Origin: an uncultured beta proteobacterium
GTDB lineage: Bacteria > Pseudomonadota > Gammaproteobacteria > Burkholderiales > SG8-39
Assembly (NCBI GenBank): GCA_903868285.1
Contig: CAIPUP010000105.1
Location: 1-11,041 of the forward strand
Length of the DNA: 11,041 nucleotides
Direction: 5' to 3'
Shown here in pieces: positions 1 through 6,062 of this stretch. Position 1 is the stretch's first letter. The number at the start of each line of letters is the position of its first letter. The notes under the pieces were generated by a model. That model was not told the DNA's origin, ran no database searches, and worked only from the letters and a program-made list of their open reading frames with translations. The position numbers and the translations under genes are program-made.

Positions 1-2333
1 GGAAAATTCACCACCCGCAAAAACGCACCGTCGTCATCGGCATTGGCCAGCAAACGCAGATAGGCCAATGCATGCTTGACTTCCTGACGTTCAAAAAAGC
101 GCAGCCCGCCATAGACGCGGTAGGCAATGCCCTGACTGAACAAGGCATGTTCGATCACCCGCGACTGGGCATTGGAGCGATACAGCACCGCGATGTCCGA
201 GCGCATGTGCCCCTCGGCCACCAGCGATTTCACTTCTTCGGCAATCCAGTGCGCCTCATAGCCATCGGTGGCAGCCTCATACACCCGCACCGGCTCACCC
301 TCGCCGGCATCGGTCCAGAGGTTCTTGCCCAGACGATTGGTGTTGTTGGAGATCAGCGCGTTGGCGGTGTTGAGGATGTTGCCAAACGAGCGATAGTTCT
401 GTTCCAGCCGGATGACGTTCTGCACCTTGAAGTCGCGCTCGAAGTCCGCCATGTTGCCGACGTTGGCGCCGCGAAAGGCGTAGATGGAGTTGTGCGTGAC
501 AACACCGTTGGCGACAAAATTATGTGTCGGACTGATGTTCAGGTCGTACACGGTGACACGCTGGCCAGGCTTGCGCTCGGTCTCGGTGACGACATCCGGC
601 TTGCCCTGCTCGTCCATCATCATCATTCCCGGACGAACGGCAGCAGCCTGAATGAAGGGCAGGGTCTGATCGTGCAATCGCGCCTTTAACACCAGCTGCC
701 CGGACAATGCCCTGCGCAGCTGTTCGGCCATCTGCATGGCTTCGGAAAAATCCCGCCGCACCGTTTCCACACGCCAGCTGTCGGAATTTTTTTTCGCAGC
801 ACGCACCTGGTGCCCCAAGGCCTCAAGCCGCCGGCGGCCGTCAGCGTCATTGCCCATCACGGCAACCCGGTGCATGGGACTGCGCCCGCGCTGGTCAGCA
901 CACAGCGTCACCACGATATTGCGTCGGTTGGAATCACGCGAGCGCGGCTGATGGTGCGGCTGCTCCAGACTCAGACCCCTTTCGTGCAACAAGCGCGCGG
1001 CGGCGGCACTGGTGTCCAGCGCAGCGAATACCTGCTTTAAAAATTTACTGTCATGCACCAGGCCGTTGACACCCTTGCCCTTGCGCGGCACGAAGGGCAA
1101 TTTGGGCAGTCCAAACTTCAGCGACAGAATCTCTTCCTCTGCGCGAGCCGAGTTCTCGCTGGCATGGCTGCCCAGTATCCACAACGCATCACCATGCTCC
1201 TGCAGGCAACGCTGCATGAAGCCCAGCATCGGACGGCGTTGCCCCTGGGTGTAGACCTGGGTTGTGCCAATGCGGTAGCCGATGCCGCGCTTGTGCATCA
1301 GATAGACAAAGTGCCGTTGCGGAGAATGCCCCGCAACAAACCCCGCGAAATGGGTGTGCTCCGGCGTACTCTCAATGACACGGCCCGAGGCCAAGCGAAT
1401 ACGCACAATCTCATGTCGGCCAGGCTTGCGAAACACCTTTTCAACGCTGGCGGCTCGCAATCCGCCACTGCCAAAGCAGGACAGCACCTGATCACCAACA
1501 CGGATACGTTCGATGGCACGCCGCGTACCATCAGCCATACTGATCTTTGTGCCCTCGACCAGGCACTGATCGTCGTCCCCCACAGCCAGTACCACATTCG
1601 GCTCGCGGCCCTGCGCAGCCGCCTCGGCGCTGCCGGCCAGCAGTTTCAGCCAGCGGTATTGCAGCCGGTTGGTGTCCTGGAACTCGTCCACCAGGATGTG
1701 GCTGAAACGGCGCTGATAGTGCTCGCGCAGAATCTGGTTCTTCGAAAGCAACTCATAGCTGCGCAGCAACAGCTCGGGAAAATCGACCACGCCCTCGCGC
1801 TGGCACTGTTCATCGTAGGCCGCAAAGAACTCGGCATAGCGGCGCGACATGTCGTCATGGATGGGCACATCCTTGGCGCGCTGGCCTTCTTCCTTGGCGT
1901 CGTTGATGAAGTACTGCACCTGCTTGGGCGGAAACTTGTCGGTGTCGGCATTCATGCCCGCCAGCACGCGCTTGACCGCCGAGAGCTGATCCTGGGTATC
2001 GAGAATCTGGAACAGCTGCGGCAGGCCGGCATCGCGAAAGTGCGCCCGCAACAGGCGGTTGCACAGGCCATGAAAGGTACCGATCCACATGCCGCGGGTG
2101 TTGATCGGCATCATCGCCGCCAGACGCGTGGTCATCTCGCGCGCGGCCTTGTTGGTGAAGGTCACGGCCAGCACGCCTTGCGGACTGACGTTACCGGTCT
2201 GGATCAGCCAGGCGATGCGGGTGGTGAGAACGCGGGTCTTGCCCGAGCCGGCGCCAGCAAGAATGAGCGCGGACTGGTTGGGCAGGGTAACGGCGGCGAG
2301 TTGTTCCGGATTGAGGTGTTCGAGCAGGTTCAT
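1..2333 (-). CDS. uvrD: UvrD/Rep-type ATP-dependent DNA helicase interrupted by an intein (C-terminus off the left edge)
   Basis: Superfamily 1 3'-5' DNA helicase (UvrD/PcrA/Rep), which unwinds DNA in nucleotide excision and mismatch repair. The frame is open from the ATG at 2333 to the window edge: 777 codons with no stop and no frameshift. Visible motifs are Walker A AGAGSGKT (residues 26-33), motif Ia TFTNKAA (58-64), Walker B LVDEFQDT (214-221), motif III split as GDDDQ (252-256) and SIYAFRGA (616-623), and motif IV QNYRS (645-649). The sequence ends near GGLRFFERQEVKHALAYLRL, so roughly the last 300 residues lie outside. Residues 257-615 are an intein that must be spliced out to restore motif III. 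The N-terminal stretch reads like Burkholderiales UvrD. The start precedes the conserved LNPEQ segment by only a few residues; no strong ribosome binding site precedes it. The gene lies 64 nt downstream of the hydrolase gene on the same strand, so it could be read through or have its own promoter. The symbol rests on family resemblance; a Rep/PcrA paralogue is possible. Confidence 0.95.
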   Translation of the reverse strand, partial: MNLLEHLNPEQLAAVTLPNQSALILAGAGSGKTRVLTTRIAWLIQTGNVSPQGVLAVTFTNKAAREMTTRLAAMMPINTRGMWIGTFHGLCNRLLRAHFRDAGLPQLFQILDTQDQLSAVKRVLAGMNADTDKFPPKQVQYFINDAKEEGQRAKDVPIHDDMSRRYAEFFAAYDEQCQREGVVDFPELLLRSYELLSKNQILREHYQRRFSHILVDEFQDTNRLQYRWLKLLAGSAEAAAQGREPNVVLAVGDDDQCLVEGTKISMADGTRRAIERIRVGDQVLSCFGSGGLRAASVEKVFRKPGRHEIVRIRLASGRVIESTPEHTHFAGFVAGHSPQRHFVYLMHKRGIGYRIGTTQVYTQGQRRPMLGFMQRCLQEHGDALWILGSHASENSARAEEEILSLKFGLPKLPFVPRKGKGVNGLVHDSKFLKQVFAALDTSAAAARLLHERGLSLEQPHHQPRSRDSNRRNIVVTLCADQRGRSPMHRVAVMGNDADGRRRLEALGHQVRAAKKNSDSWRVETVRRDFSEAMQMAEQLRRALSGQLVLKARLHDQTLPFIQAAAVRPGMMMMDEQGKPDVVTETERKPGQRVTVYDLNISPTHNFVANGVVTHNSIYAFRGANVGNMADFERDFKVQNVIRLEQNYRSFGNILNTANALISNNTNRLGKNLWTDAGEGEPVRVYEAATDGYEAHWIAEEVKSLVAEGHMRSDIAVLYRSNAQSRVIEHALFSQGIAYRVYGGLRFFERQEVKHALAYLRLLANADDDGAFLRVVNF
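489..1565 (-). mobile_element. In-frame intein (359 aa) within UvrD helicase motif III
   Basis: Protein-splicing element inserted between Gln256 and Ser616 of the helicase. Block A starts at Cys1 (CLVEGTKISMADG). Block B is GRVIESTPEHTHF with the TxxH pair T67/H70. Block F is VYDLNISPTHNFVANG (intein 339-354) with its conserved His. Block G is VVTHN, ending with penultimate His358 and terminal Asn359. The +1 extein residue is Ser. These are all the residues of a canonical class 1 intein, so splicing is expected. Removal gives GDDDQ-SIYAFRGA, an intact UvrD motif III. At 359 aa it is longer than a mini-intein (about 130-150 aa); the extra residues, about 80-335, form a central insert. That insert lacks a recognisable LAGLIDADG motif. 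Two TTA leucine codons (1038-1040 and 687-689) occur here and none in the flanking extein, consistent with separate ancestry. Related inteins at this site in UvrD/PcrA helicases of other bacteria are recalled from general knowledge, not searched. Confidence 0.95.
1086..1310 (-). other. GIY-YIG-nuclease-like segment inside the intein (putative homing endonuclease core)
   Basis: Intein residues about 86-160 show the spacing of a GIY-YIG endonuclease. FVYLM (86-90) stands where GIY normally is, and GYRIGTT (96-102) where YIG.T is. A putative helix follows with R119 and H124 (FMQRCLQEHGDALW), the place of the family's conserved Arg and His. ALWIL follows, then ARAEEEILSLKFGLP (140-154), whose glutamates sit where the metal-binding Glu is expected. 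The basic downstream part (about 200-285, rich in Arg, Lys and His) could bind DNA. Established: most intein endonucleases are LAGLIDADG, with fewer HNH types. The GIY-YIG assignment is inference from motif spacing; the first motif is degenerate (Phe and Val for Gly and Ile), so the domain could be a decayed nuclease or an unrelated fold. Confidence 0.5.
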
Positions 2334-2397
2334 CGGCCGATTTTACGCGACCGGCCGACGCTTTCCGTAAAGCAAAAAAATCAATTAAATCAATAAG
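2334..2397. other. Short AT-rich spacer before uvrD
   Basis: A 64-bp gap between the hydrolase stop and the uvrD start, read on the minus strand. It is markedly AT-rich for this locus, with a direct repeat TTGATT-taa-TTGATT followed by a run of T. A TAAAAT hexamer lies a few bases before the uvrD ATG, but no well-spaced -35 partner and no clear Shine-Dalgarno sequence is visible. It could hold the uvrD promoter; this cannot be decided from sequence alone. Confidence 0.3.
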
Positions 2398-3222
2398 TTA
2401 CAATGTCTCTAGCAAGACATCCAGACGCTCCGCCGCCAACCCCGCTGCCGCTGCGTCATAGCCCGGGCGCACGTTGTTGAAAAACGAGTGGCCGGCATCG
2501 TAGCGATGCAATTCAAGCCGCGCATTGTCCGGCGCTGCACGCTGCATGGCCTGCGCCACGGCCGCCACTTCGCTCGCCGGCACATGCTGATCGCGCAGAC
2601 CGTAATGCAGTTGCAGCGGGCAACGGATGGCAGCCATGTCGGGCAGATAGCGCGCAATGCCTAAGGCATAGAAGGCCACCGCGGCATCGACCCCCGTCGT
2701 ATCAACCCCCTGTTCCTCAGCCCTGCCACAGCGCGCCGCCGCCAGATACGCCAGCAGACCGCCGGCGCAAAAACCGATCGCCAGCACCTTGCCGTTGCAG
2801 CCGGGCATGGCGCGCAGTGCGGCCACGGCGATACGCAGATCGCGCACCGCCTGATCGACGTCCAGCGCATGCAGTCGCTGCCAGGCCAGTTCGCGATCGG
2901 CGCCGTCATAGCCCAGGCCACGCGGCGTGGCGCTGCGCCAGAACACATTCGGCACCAGCGCCGGATGACCACGCGCCGCCCAGCCATCGGCCAGCGCCTG
3001 CATCGGTGCATTCAGGCCAAACATCTCGGGCAGGATCAGGATGCCCGGGCGGCGCGTTTCAGGGGCGCGTGTTGCCGAAGCGACCGGCAAAGCCTGCAGC
3101 GCATCGAAGTCGATGCCCTTGTCATTGGCCAGCACGTGCGTTGCCATGGGGTGCTGTGCATGGGGGTGCTGTGCATGGGGGTGCTGCGCCAGGGCCGCAC
3201 CACTGCCCACCTCGCTTGGCAT
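2398..3222 (-). CDS. Dienelactone hydrolase family protein with His-rich N-terminal repeat
   Basis: Cytoplasmic alpha/beta hydrolase of the dienelactone hydrolase (DLH) family. Members hydrolyse dienelactones formed in chlorocatechol breakdown, or other esters and lactones. The protein is 274 aa. The Cys-Asp-His triad is visible: nucleophile Cys152 in GFCAGG, Asp211 in LRDQHVP, His245 in AGHSFFN. LPEMFGLN (64-71) carries Glu66, matching the family's EIFG glutamate. The core fits about residues 26-274; residues 13-25 are an unusual AQHPH repeat. The ATG at 3222 is only 5 nt after the cupin stop and has a close GAGG (3 nt spacing). An internal ATG at 3147 (Met26, just before ATHVLAND) is the alternative start but has no visible ribosome binding site. 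The tight link to the cupin suggests one transcript and a shared pathway, plausibly aromatic-acid catabolism. The substrate is unknown. Confidence 0.88.
   Translation of the reverse strand: MPSEVGSGAALAQHPHAQHPHAQHPMATHVLANDKGIDFDALQALPVASATRAPETRRPGILILPEMFGLNAPMQALADGWAARGHPALVPNVFWRSATPRGLGYDGADRELAWQRLHALDVDQAVRDLRIAVAALRAMPGCNGKVLAIGFCAGGLLAYLAAARCGRAEEQGVDTTGVDAAVAFYALGIARYLPDMAAIRCPLQLHYGLRDQHVPASEVAAVAQAMQRAAPDNARLELHRYDAGHSFFNNVRPGYDAAAAGLAAERLDVLLETL
3145..3186. repeat. 15-bp tandem repeat (about 2.7 copies) in the hydrolase N-terminus
   Basis: On the plus strand the unit gtgctgtgcatgggg occurs twice perfectly (3151-3165 and 3166-3180), flanked by a partial copy on each side (catggg at 3145 and gtgctg at 3181). 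Read on the minus strand it encodes AQHPH units just before the alternative start codon of the DLH-family gene. The unit length is a multiple of three, so copy-number change by slippage would lengthen or shorten the tail without a frameshift. Confidence 0.9.
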
Positions 3223-3227
3223 CGGCC

Positions 3228-3752
3228 TCAGGTCTTCAGATGCGCATCGCGCTTGTTGAACAGCGAGTCATCGGCATAGCCCATGGTTTCCGGCTTGGCG
3301 CGGCCGAGCATGACCTGGAAATACACCGGCTCGAGACTGTCGTTGACATAGCCATGGATCACCCCGGGCGGGCAGGCCACGCACTCCCATTTGCCCAGAC
3401 GGCTGTAGACACGGTTGCCCTGCTCGTCCTCGATGAATACGTTGAGGAAACCCTCGAGCACGAAAAAGGTTTCTTCCACTTCATGGGTGTGCGGGGCATT
3501 ACCCTGACCCGGCTCGACATACATGATCGACAGCGTGTGGCCACGCGCCGGGATGACATCCGGATCATTGTGCTTGCCCGAGCCACCCGCGCCGATGAAG
3601 CGATGCTGGGCGCGCTTGTAGCCTTCGATCTTGGCGTCCTCGAAGGCATACCAGTCTGGCTTCTTATCGCGAAAGCGTCCGGTATAGCGCTTGGCGATTT
3701 CCTCAAGGGACATACCCACGAGTTCGGGCGGAAGGGGGTGACGTGCGGCCAT
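3228..3752 (-). CDS. Small single-domain cupin protein
   Basis: A 174-aa cytoplasmic protein with one complete cupin barrel. Motif 1 is APHTHEVEETFFVLEG, with metal ligands His88, His90 and Glu94 and the closing Gly101. Motif 2 is CPPGVIHGYVN, with His133 as fourth ligand and Asn137. All four ligands are present, so a bound Fe, Mn or Ni is expected. Cupins include gentisate and other ring-cleaving dioxygenases, isomerases and sugar-binding proteins. The catabolic neighbours make an oxygenase, isomerase or hydratase-like role plausible, but the sequence does not settle it. The start is the ATG at 3752, preceded by AGGAG at 9 nt; the longer open frame up to 3896 is upstream leader. The gene heads a leftward pair with the DLH-family hydrolase and is transcribed away from the Bug receptor gene. 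No signal peptide or membrane segment is seen. Confidence 0.88.
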   Translation of the reverse strand: MAARHPLPPELVGMSLEEIAKRYTGRFRDKKPDWYAFEDAKIEGYKRAQHRFIGAGGSGKHNDPDVIPARGHTLSIMYVEPGQGNAPHTHEVEETFFVLEGFLNVFIEDEQGNRVYSRLGKWECVACPPGVIHGYVNDSLEPVYFQVMLGRAKPETMGYADDSLFNKRDAHLKT

Positions 3753-3761
3753 GTTGAAGCT

Positions 3762-3766
3762 CTCCT
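3762..3766 (-). promoter_or_regulatory. Ribosome binding site fixing the cupin start
   Basis: AGGAG on the minus strand, 9 nt before the ATG at 3752. It decides against the upstream in-frame ATG at 3896. Confidence 0.75.
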
Positions 3767-3970
3767 GAATTGCACTGATTCGATTGCGTTGAAACATCGA
3801 TGCTCGTAGCAACAGCGCCCGGATACATCGCGGATTTGCTGATGATTGCGACAACCCATCAACGACCAACAGCGCCAGCTTAGCCGGTCGATGCAATCGG
3901 CTCAGTTAGAATCATCACAGAATTTGCATCTCGTTCTGGCCCGGGTCAGCTCTCGCGGCTTACATCCATC

Positions 3971-3975
3971 AGGAG
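3971..3975 (+). promoter_or_regulatory. Ribosome binding site fixing the first Bug receptor start
   Basis: AGGAG, 8 nt before the ATG at 3984. It supports that start over the upstream in-frame ATG at 3846 and over the downstream ATG at 4014. Confidence 0.75.
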
Positions 3976-3983
3976 TGCGCATC

Positions 3984-5051
3984 ATGTTGTTTTCCCATTC
4001 TTTTTACCGATCCATGAACCGTCCCGGCAGTTCGCGCCGGCTTGCCCTTGTAGCAAGCATGGTTGGCATGCTGACGGGCCTGAGCCTGCTCAGCGCACAC
4101 GGCCAGGCCCAGGCACAAAGCAACGCGGGGCATGCGGGGCACGCCAACCATTGGCCGACCAAGCCGGTGCGACTGCTGGTGACGCTGTCACCCGGCTCCA
4201 CCTCGGACATTTTGGCGCGCACCGTGGCCGATCAGCTGTCCAAGTCGCTGGGGCAATCCTTCGTGGTGGAAAACCGTCCCGGCGCCGGCGGCAATATCGC
4301 CGGTGACGTGGTGGCGCGCTCGGCCCCGGATGGCTACACCCTGCTGCTGGCCACCATCAGCTCGCATGGCATCAACCCGGCGCTGTACGCCAAGATGCCC
4401 TATGACGCCCTGCGCGATTTCGTGCCGGTGATCAACCTCGCCTCCAGCCCGAACGCACTCATCGTCGGCATGGATGTGCCGGTGAATTCGGTCAAGGAGC
4501 TGGTGGCCTGGGTCAAGAGCAAACCGGTCGGCGAAGTCAACTACGCCTCGGCCGGCAACGGTACCTCGATGCATCTGGGCGGCGAGCTGTTCAACGCCCT
4601 GACCGGCGCCAAGACCACGCACATCCCCTACAAAGGCTCGCCCGAAGGCGTGACGGCGGTGGTCAAGGGCGAAGTGGCCATGATGTTCCCCAACGTGCCC
4701 AATGCCATCCCGCTGGCCAAGAGCGGCAAGCTGAAAATCCTTGCCGTCACCACCAGCAAGCGCCTGGCCTCGATGCCGGATGTGCCGACGGTGAACGAAG
4801 GCGGTCTGGCGGGCTTCGATGTCACTGCCTGGTTCGGACTGGTGGCACCAGCCGGCACACCCAGCGACATCGTGCAGCGCCTGAATGCCGAGTCGAACAA
4901 GGCACTGGCAATGCCCGCAGTGCGTCAGGCACTGGCCAATCAGGGCTTTGAAATCGGCGGCGGCAGCCCCCAGGAATTCGGCCAGTTCATGCGCGCCGAA
5001 ATCGACAAGTGGACCAAGGTGGTCAACGGCGCGGGGATACCCAAGCTGTAA
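3984..5051 (+). CDS. Bug/TctC-type periplasmic solute-binding receptor (first copy)
   Basis: Extracytoplasmic receptor of the tripartite tricarboxylate transporter (TTT) family, 355 aa. Such Bug proteins bind carboxylates or aromatic acids in the periplasm and pass them to TctA/TctB membrane proteins. Residues about 18-45 form a signal peptide (basic SSRRLALV, a hydrophobic run, then AHGQAQAQ before likely cleavage near 44-45). Family hallmarks follow: KPVRLLVTLSPGSTSDILAR, VVENRPGAGGNIAGD, DGYTLLLA, NYASAGNGTSMHLGGELF, HIPYKGSPEGV and the C-terminal LVAPAGTP region. The predicted mature N-terminus has evenly spaced histidines (His50, His53, His56), uncommon in Bug proteins in my experience. 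The start is ATG 3984, with AGGAG at 8 nt. The hydrolase gene starts 21 nt after its stop, suggesting cotranscription. The ligand is unknown; the context suggests an aromatic or heteroaromatic acid. Confidence 0.93.
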   Translation: MLFSHSFYRSMNRPGSSRRLALVASMVGMLTGLSLLSAHGQAQAQSNAGHAGHANHWPTKPVRLLVTLSPGSTSDILARTVADQLSKSLGQSFVVENRPGAGGNIAGDVVARSAPDGYTLLLATISSHGINPALYAKMPYDALRDFVPVINLASSPNALIVGMDVPVNSVKELVAWVKSKPVGEVNYASAGNGTSMHLGGELFNALTGAKTTHIPYKGSPEGVTAVVKGEVAMMFPNVPNAIPLAKSGKLKILAVTTSKRLASMPDVPTVNEGGLAGFDVTAWFGLVAPAGTPSDIVQRLNAESNKALAMPAVRQALANQGFEIGGGSPQEFGQFMRAEIDKWTKVVNGAGIPKL

Positions 5052-5072
5052 GCATAGACGTAAAAAACCCTT

Positions 5073-6062
5073 ATGAATCAAGAAGTTGCAATACCCCCCG
5101 CGCTGCTGGCGCTGATGGCCGAGATCGGTCCGCGCTGGGCCAGCGGGCCGGCGACGACGGGTGCCACCCGCGTCTCGGGCAATGTGGCACTGATGGTGGA
5201 ACAGTTCAGTGCTGTGCTGGCGCATGCGCCGCAAGGTGATCTGCGTATCGAGCGTGACATCGCCTATGGCCCGCATGCCCGGCAGCGGCTGGATGTCTAC
5301 GCGCCACAGCCGGACGCCATGGCACAGGCGCGCGCTGCCGCCGGTGCAGACAGCACGCCGGTGCTGATTTTTGTGCACGGTGGCGCATTCACCGATGGCG
5401 AGAAAGACCGCACAGAGCAGATCTATTCCAATGTGCCGCGCTGGTTTGCGCGCCAGGGCGTGGTGGCCATCAACATGGAATATCGCAATGCCCCGGACAG
5501 CCCCTATCCGGCCGGCAGTGAAGACGTCGGTCTGGTGGTGGCCTGGGCGCGGGCGCAGGCAGCCCGCTGGGATGCCGATCCGCAGCGGGTGTTCATCATG
5601 GGTCAGTCAGCCGGTGGCGCACATACCGGCAGCTACGCCTACGACCGGCGGCTGCAGCCGCGCGATGCACAGGGCCGGCCCGACCCGGGCATTGCCGGTC
5701 ATATCGTGGTGTCAGGTCGCATGCGGGCGGACAACCTGGCCGAGAACCCCAACGCACGCAAGGTCGAGGCCTATTACGGCGTCGATGCCGCGCGCTACGA
5801 GGATGTCTCGTCGGTCAACCATGTCGACGCCAACAGCGTGCCAACCTTCATCGCCGTGGCCGAGTTCGAAAATCCGCTGATCGATGTCTACTGTGCCGAA
5901 CTGTTCTGGCGGCTGGCGCAGGCCCAGGGCGGGGTGGACGACCGCCGCCTGCGCTGGCTGCAGCGACCAGGCCACAACCACACCTCGCTCATCGCGCACT
6001 TCAACACCGCCGACCGCGAACTCGGTGAGGCCATCCTGGCGTTTATGTATCAGGCTGGCTGA
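5073..6062 (+). CDS. Alpha/beta hydrolase (carboxylesterase / arylformamidase-like)
   Basis: A 329-aa cytoplasmic serine hydrolase of the HSL/BD-FAE (kynurenine formamidase-like) type. HGGAF (102-106) is the oxyanion-hole motif, GQSAGG (177-182) holds nucleophile Ser179, and PGHNHTS (299-305) supplies the catalytic His. The acid usually found as Asp in the segment before it appears to be Glu266, within AEFENPLID (263-271), unless Asp271 serves. No signal peptide is seen. The start at 5073 has no clear ribosome binding site, so translation may be coupled to the Bug gene ending 21 nt earlier. The 3' end overlaps the convergent molybdoenzyme gene by 13 bp. Within this locus it may hydrolyse an ester, formamide or amide intermediate of the pathway; the substrate cannot be inferred. 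Confidence 0.88.
   Translation: MNQEVAIPPALLALMAEIGPRWASGPATTGATRVSGNVALMVEQFSAVLAHAPQGDLRIERDIAYGPHARQRLDVYAPQPDAMAQARAAAGADSTPVLIFVHGGAFTDGEKDRTEQIYSNVPRWFARQGVVAINMEYRNAPDSPYPAGSEDVGLVVAWARAQAARWDADPQRVFIMGQSAGGAHTGSYAYDRRLQPRDAQGRPDPGIAGHIVVSGRMRADNLAENPNARKVEAYYGVDAARYEDVSSVNHVDANSVPTFIAVAEFENPLIDVYCAELFWRLAQAQGGVDDRRLRWLQRPGHNHTSLIAHFNTADRELGEAILAFMYQAG

Larger units (their letters stand above)
3753..3983. promoter_or_regulatory. Divergent intergenic control region between cupin and Bug receptor genes
   Basis: A stretch of 231 bp separates two divergent transcription units and should hold both promoters. The motif GATTGC occurs at 3782-3787 and 3844-3849 and, inverted, as GCAATC at 3893-3898; these could be parts of an operator. 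A TAGAAT hexamer (3907-3912, plus strand) resembles a -10 box for the Bug gene, but no good -35 lies at 16-18 nt. No regulator gene is in the window. The intergenic location is certain; the individual elements are tentative. Confidence 0.5.

Noticed and set aside
489..1565. Insert in uvrD as an insertion sequence, pseudogene break or assembly error
   Set aside because: The frame is kept throughout, the ends match splicing blocks exactly and no inverted repeats or target duplication is seen.
2370..2386. Small hairpin gctttccgtaaagc next to an A/T run as a terminator
   Set aside because: On the minus strand the T run precedes the stem rather than following it, and on the plus strand it is followed by A, so neither orientation fits.
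1053..2396. Long plus-strand open frame (447 codons) opposite uvrD
   Set aside because: It lies antisense to clear helicase motifs and intein blocks and its translation resembles no family; a typical high-GC shadow.
2817..3809. Plus-strand open frame (330 codons) across the hydrolase and cupin genes
   Set aside because: It spans two real minus-strand genes and their junction and has no protein-like motif.
4188..5378. Minus-strand open frame (396 codons) opposite the first Bug gene
   Set aside because: Crosses the junction of two real plus-strand genes; His/Gly/Ala-rich composition typical of antisense translation.
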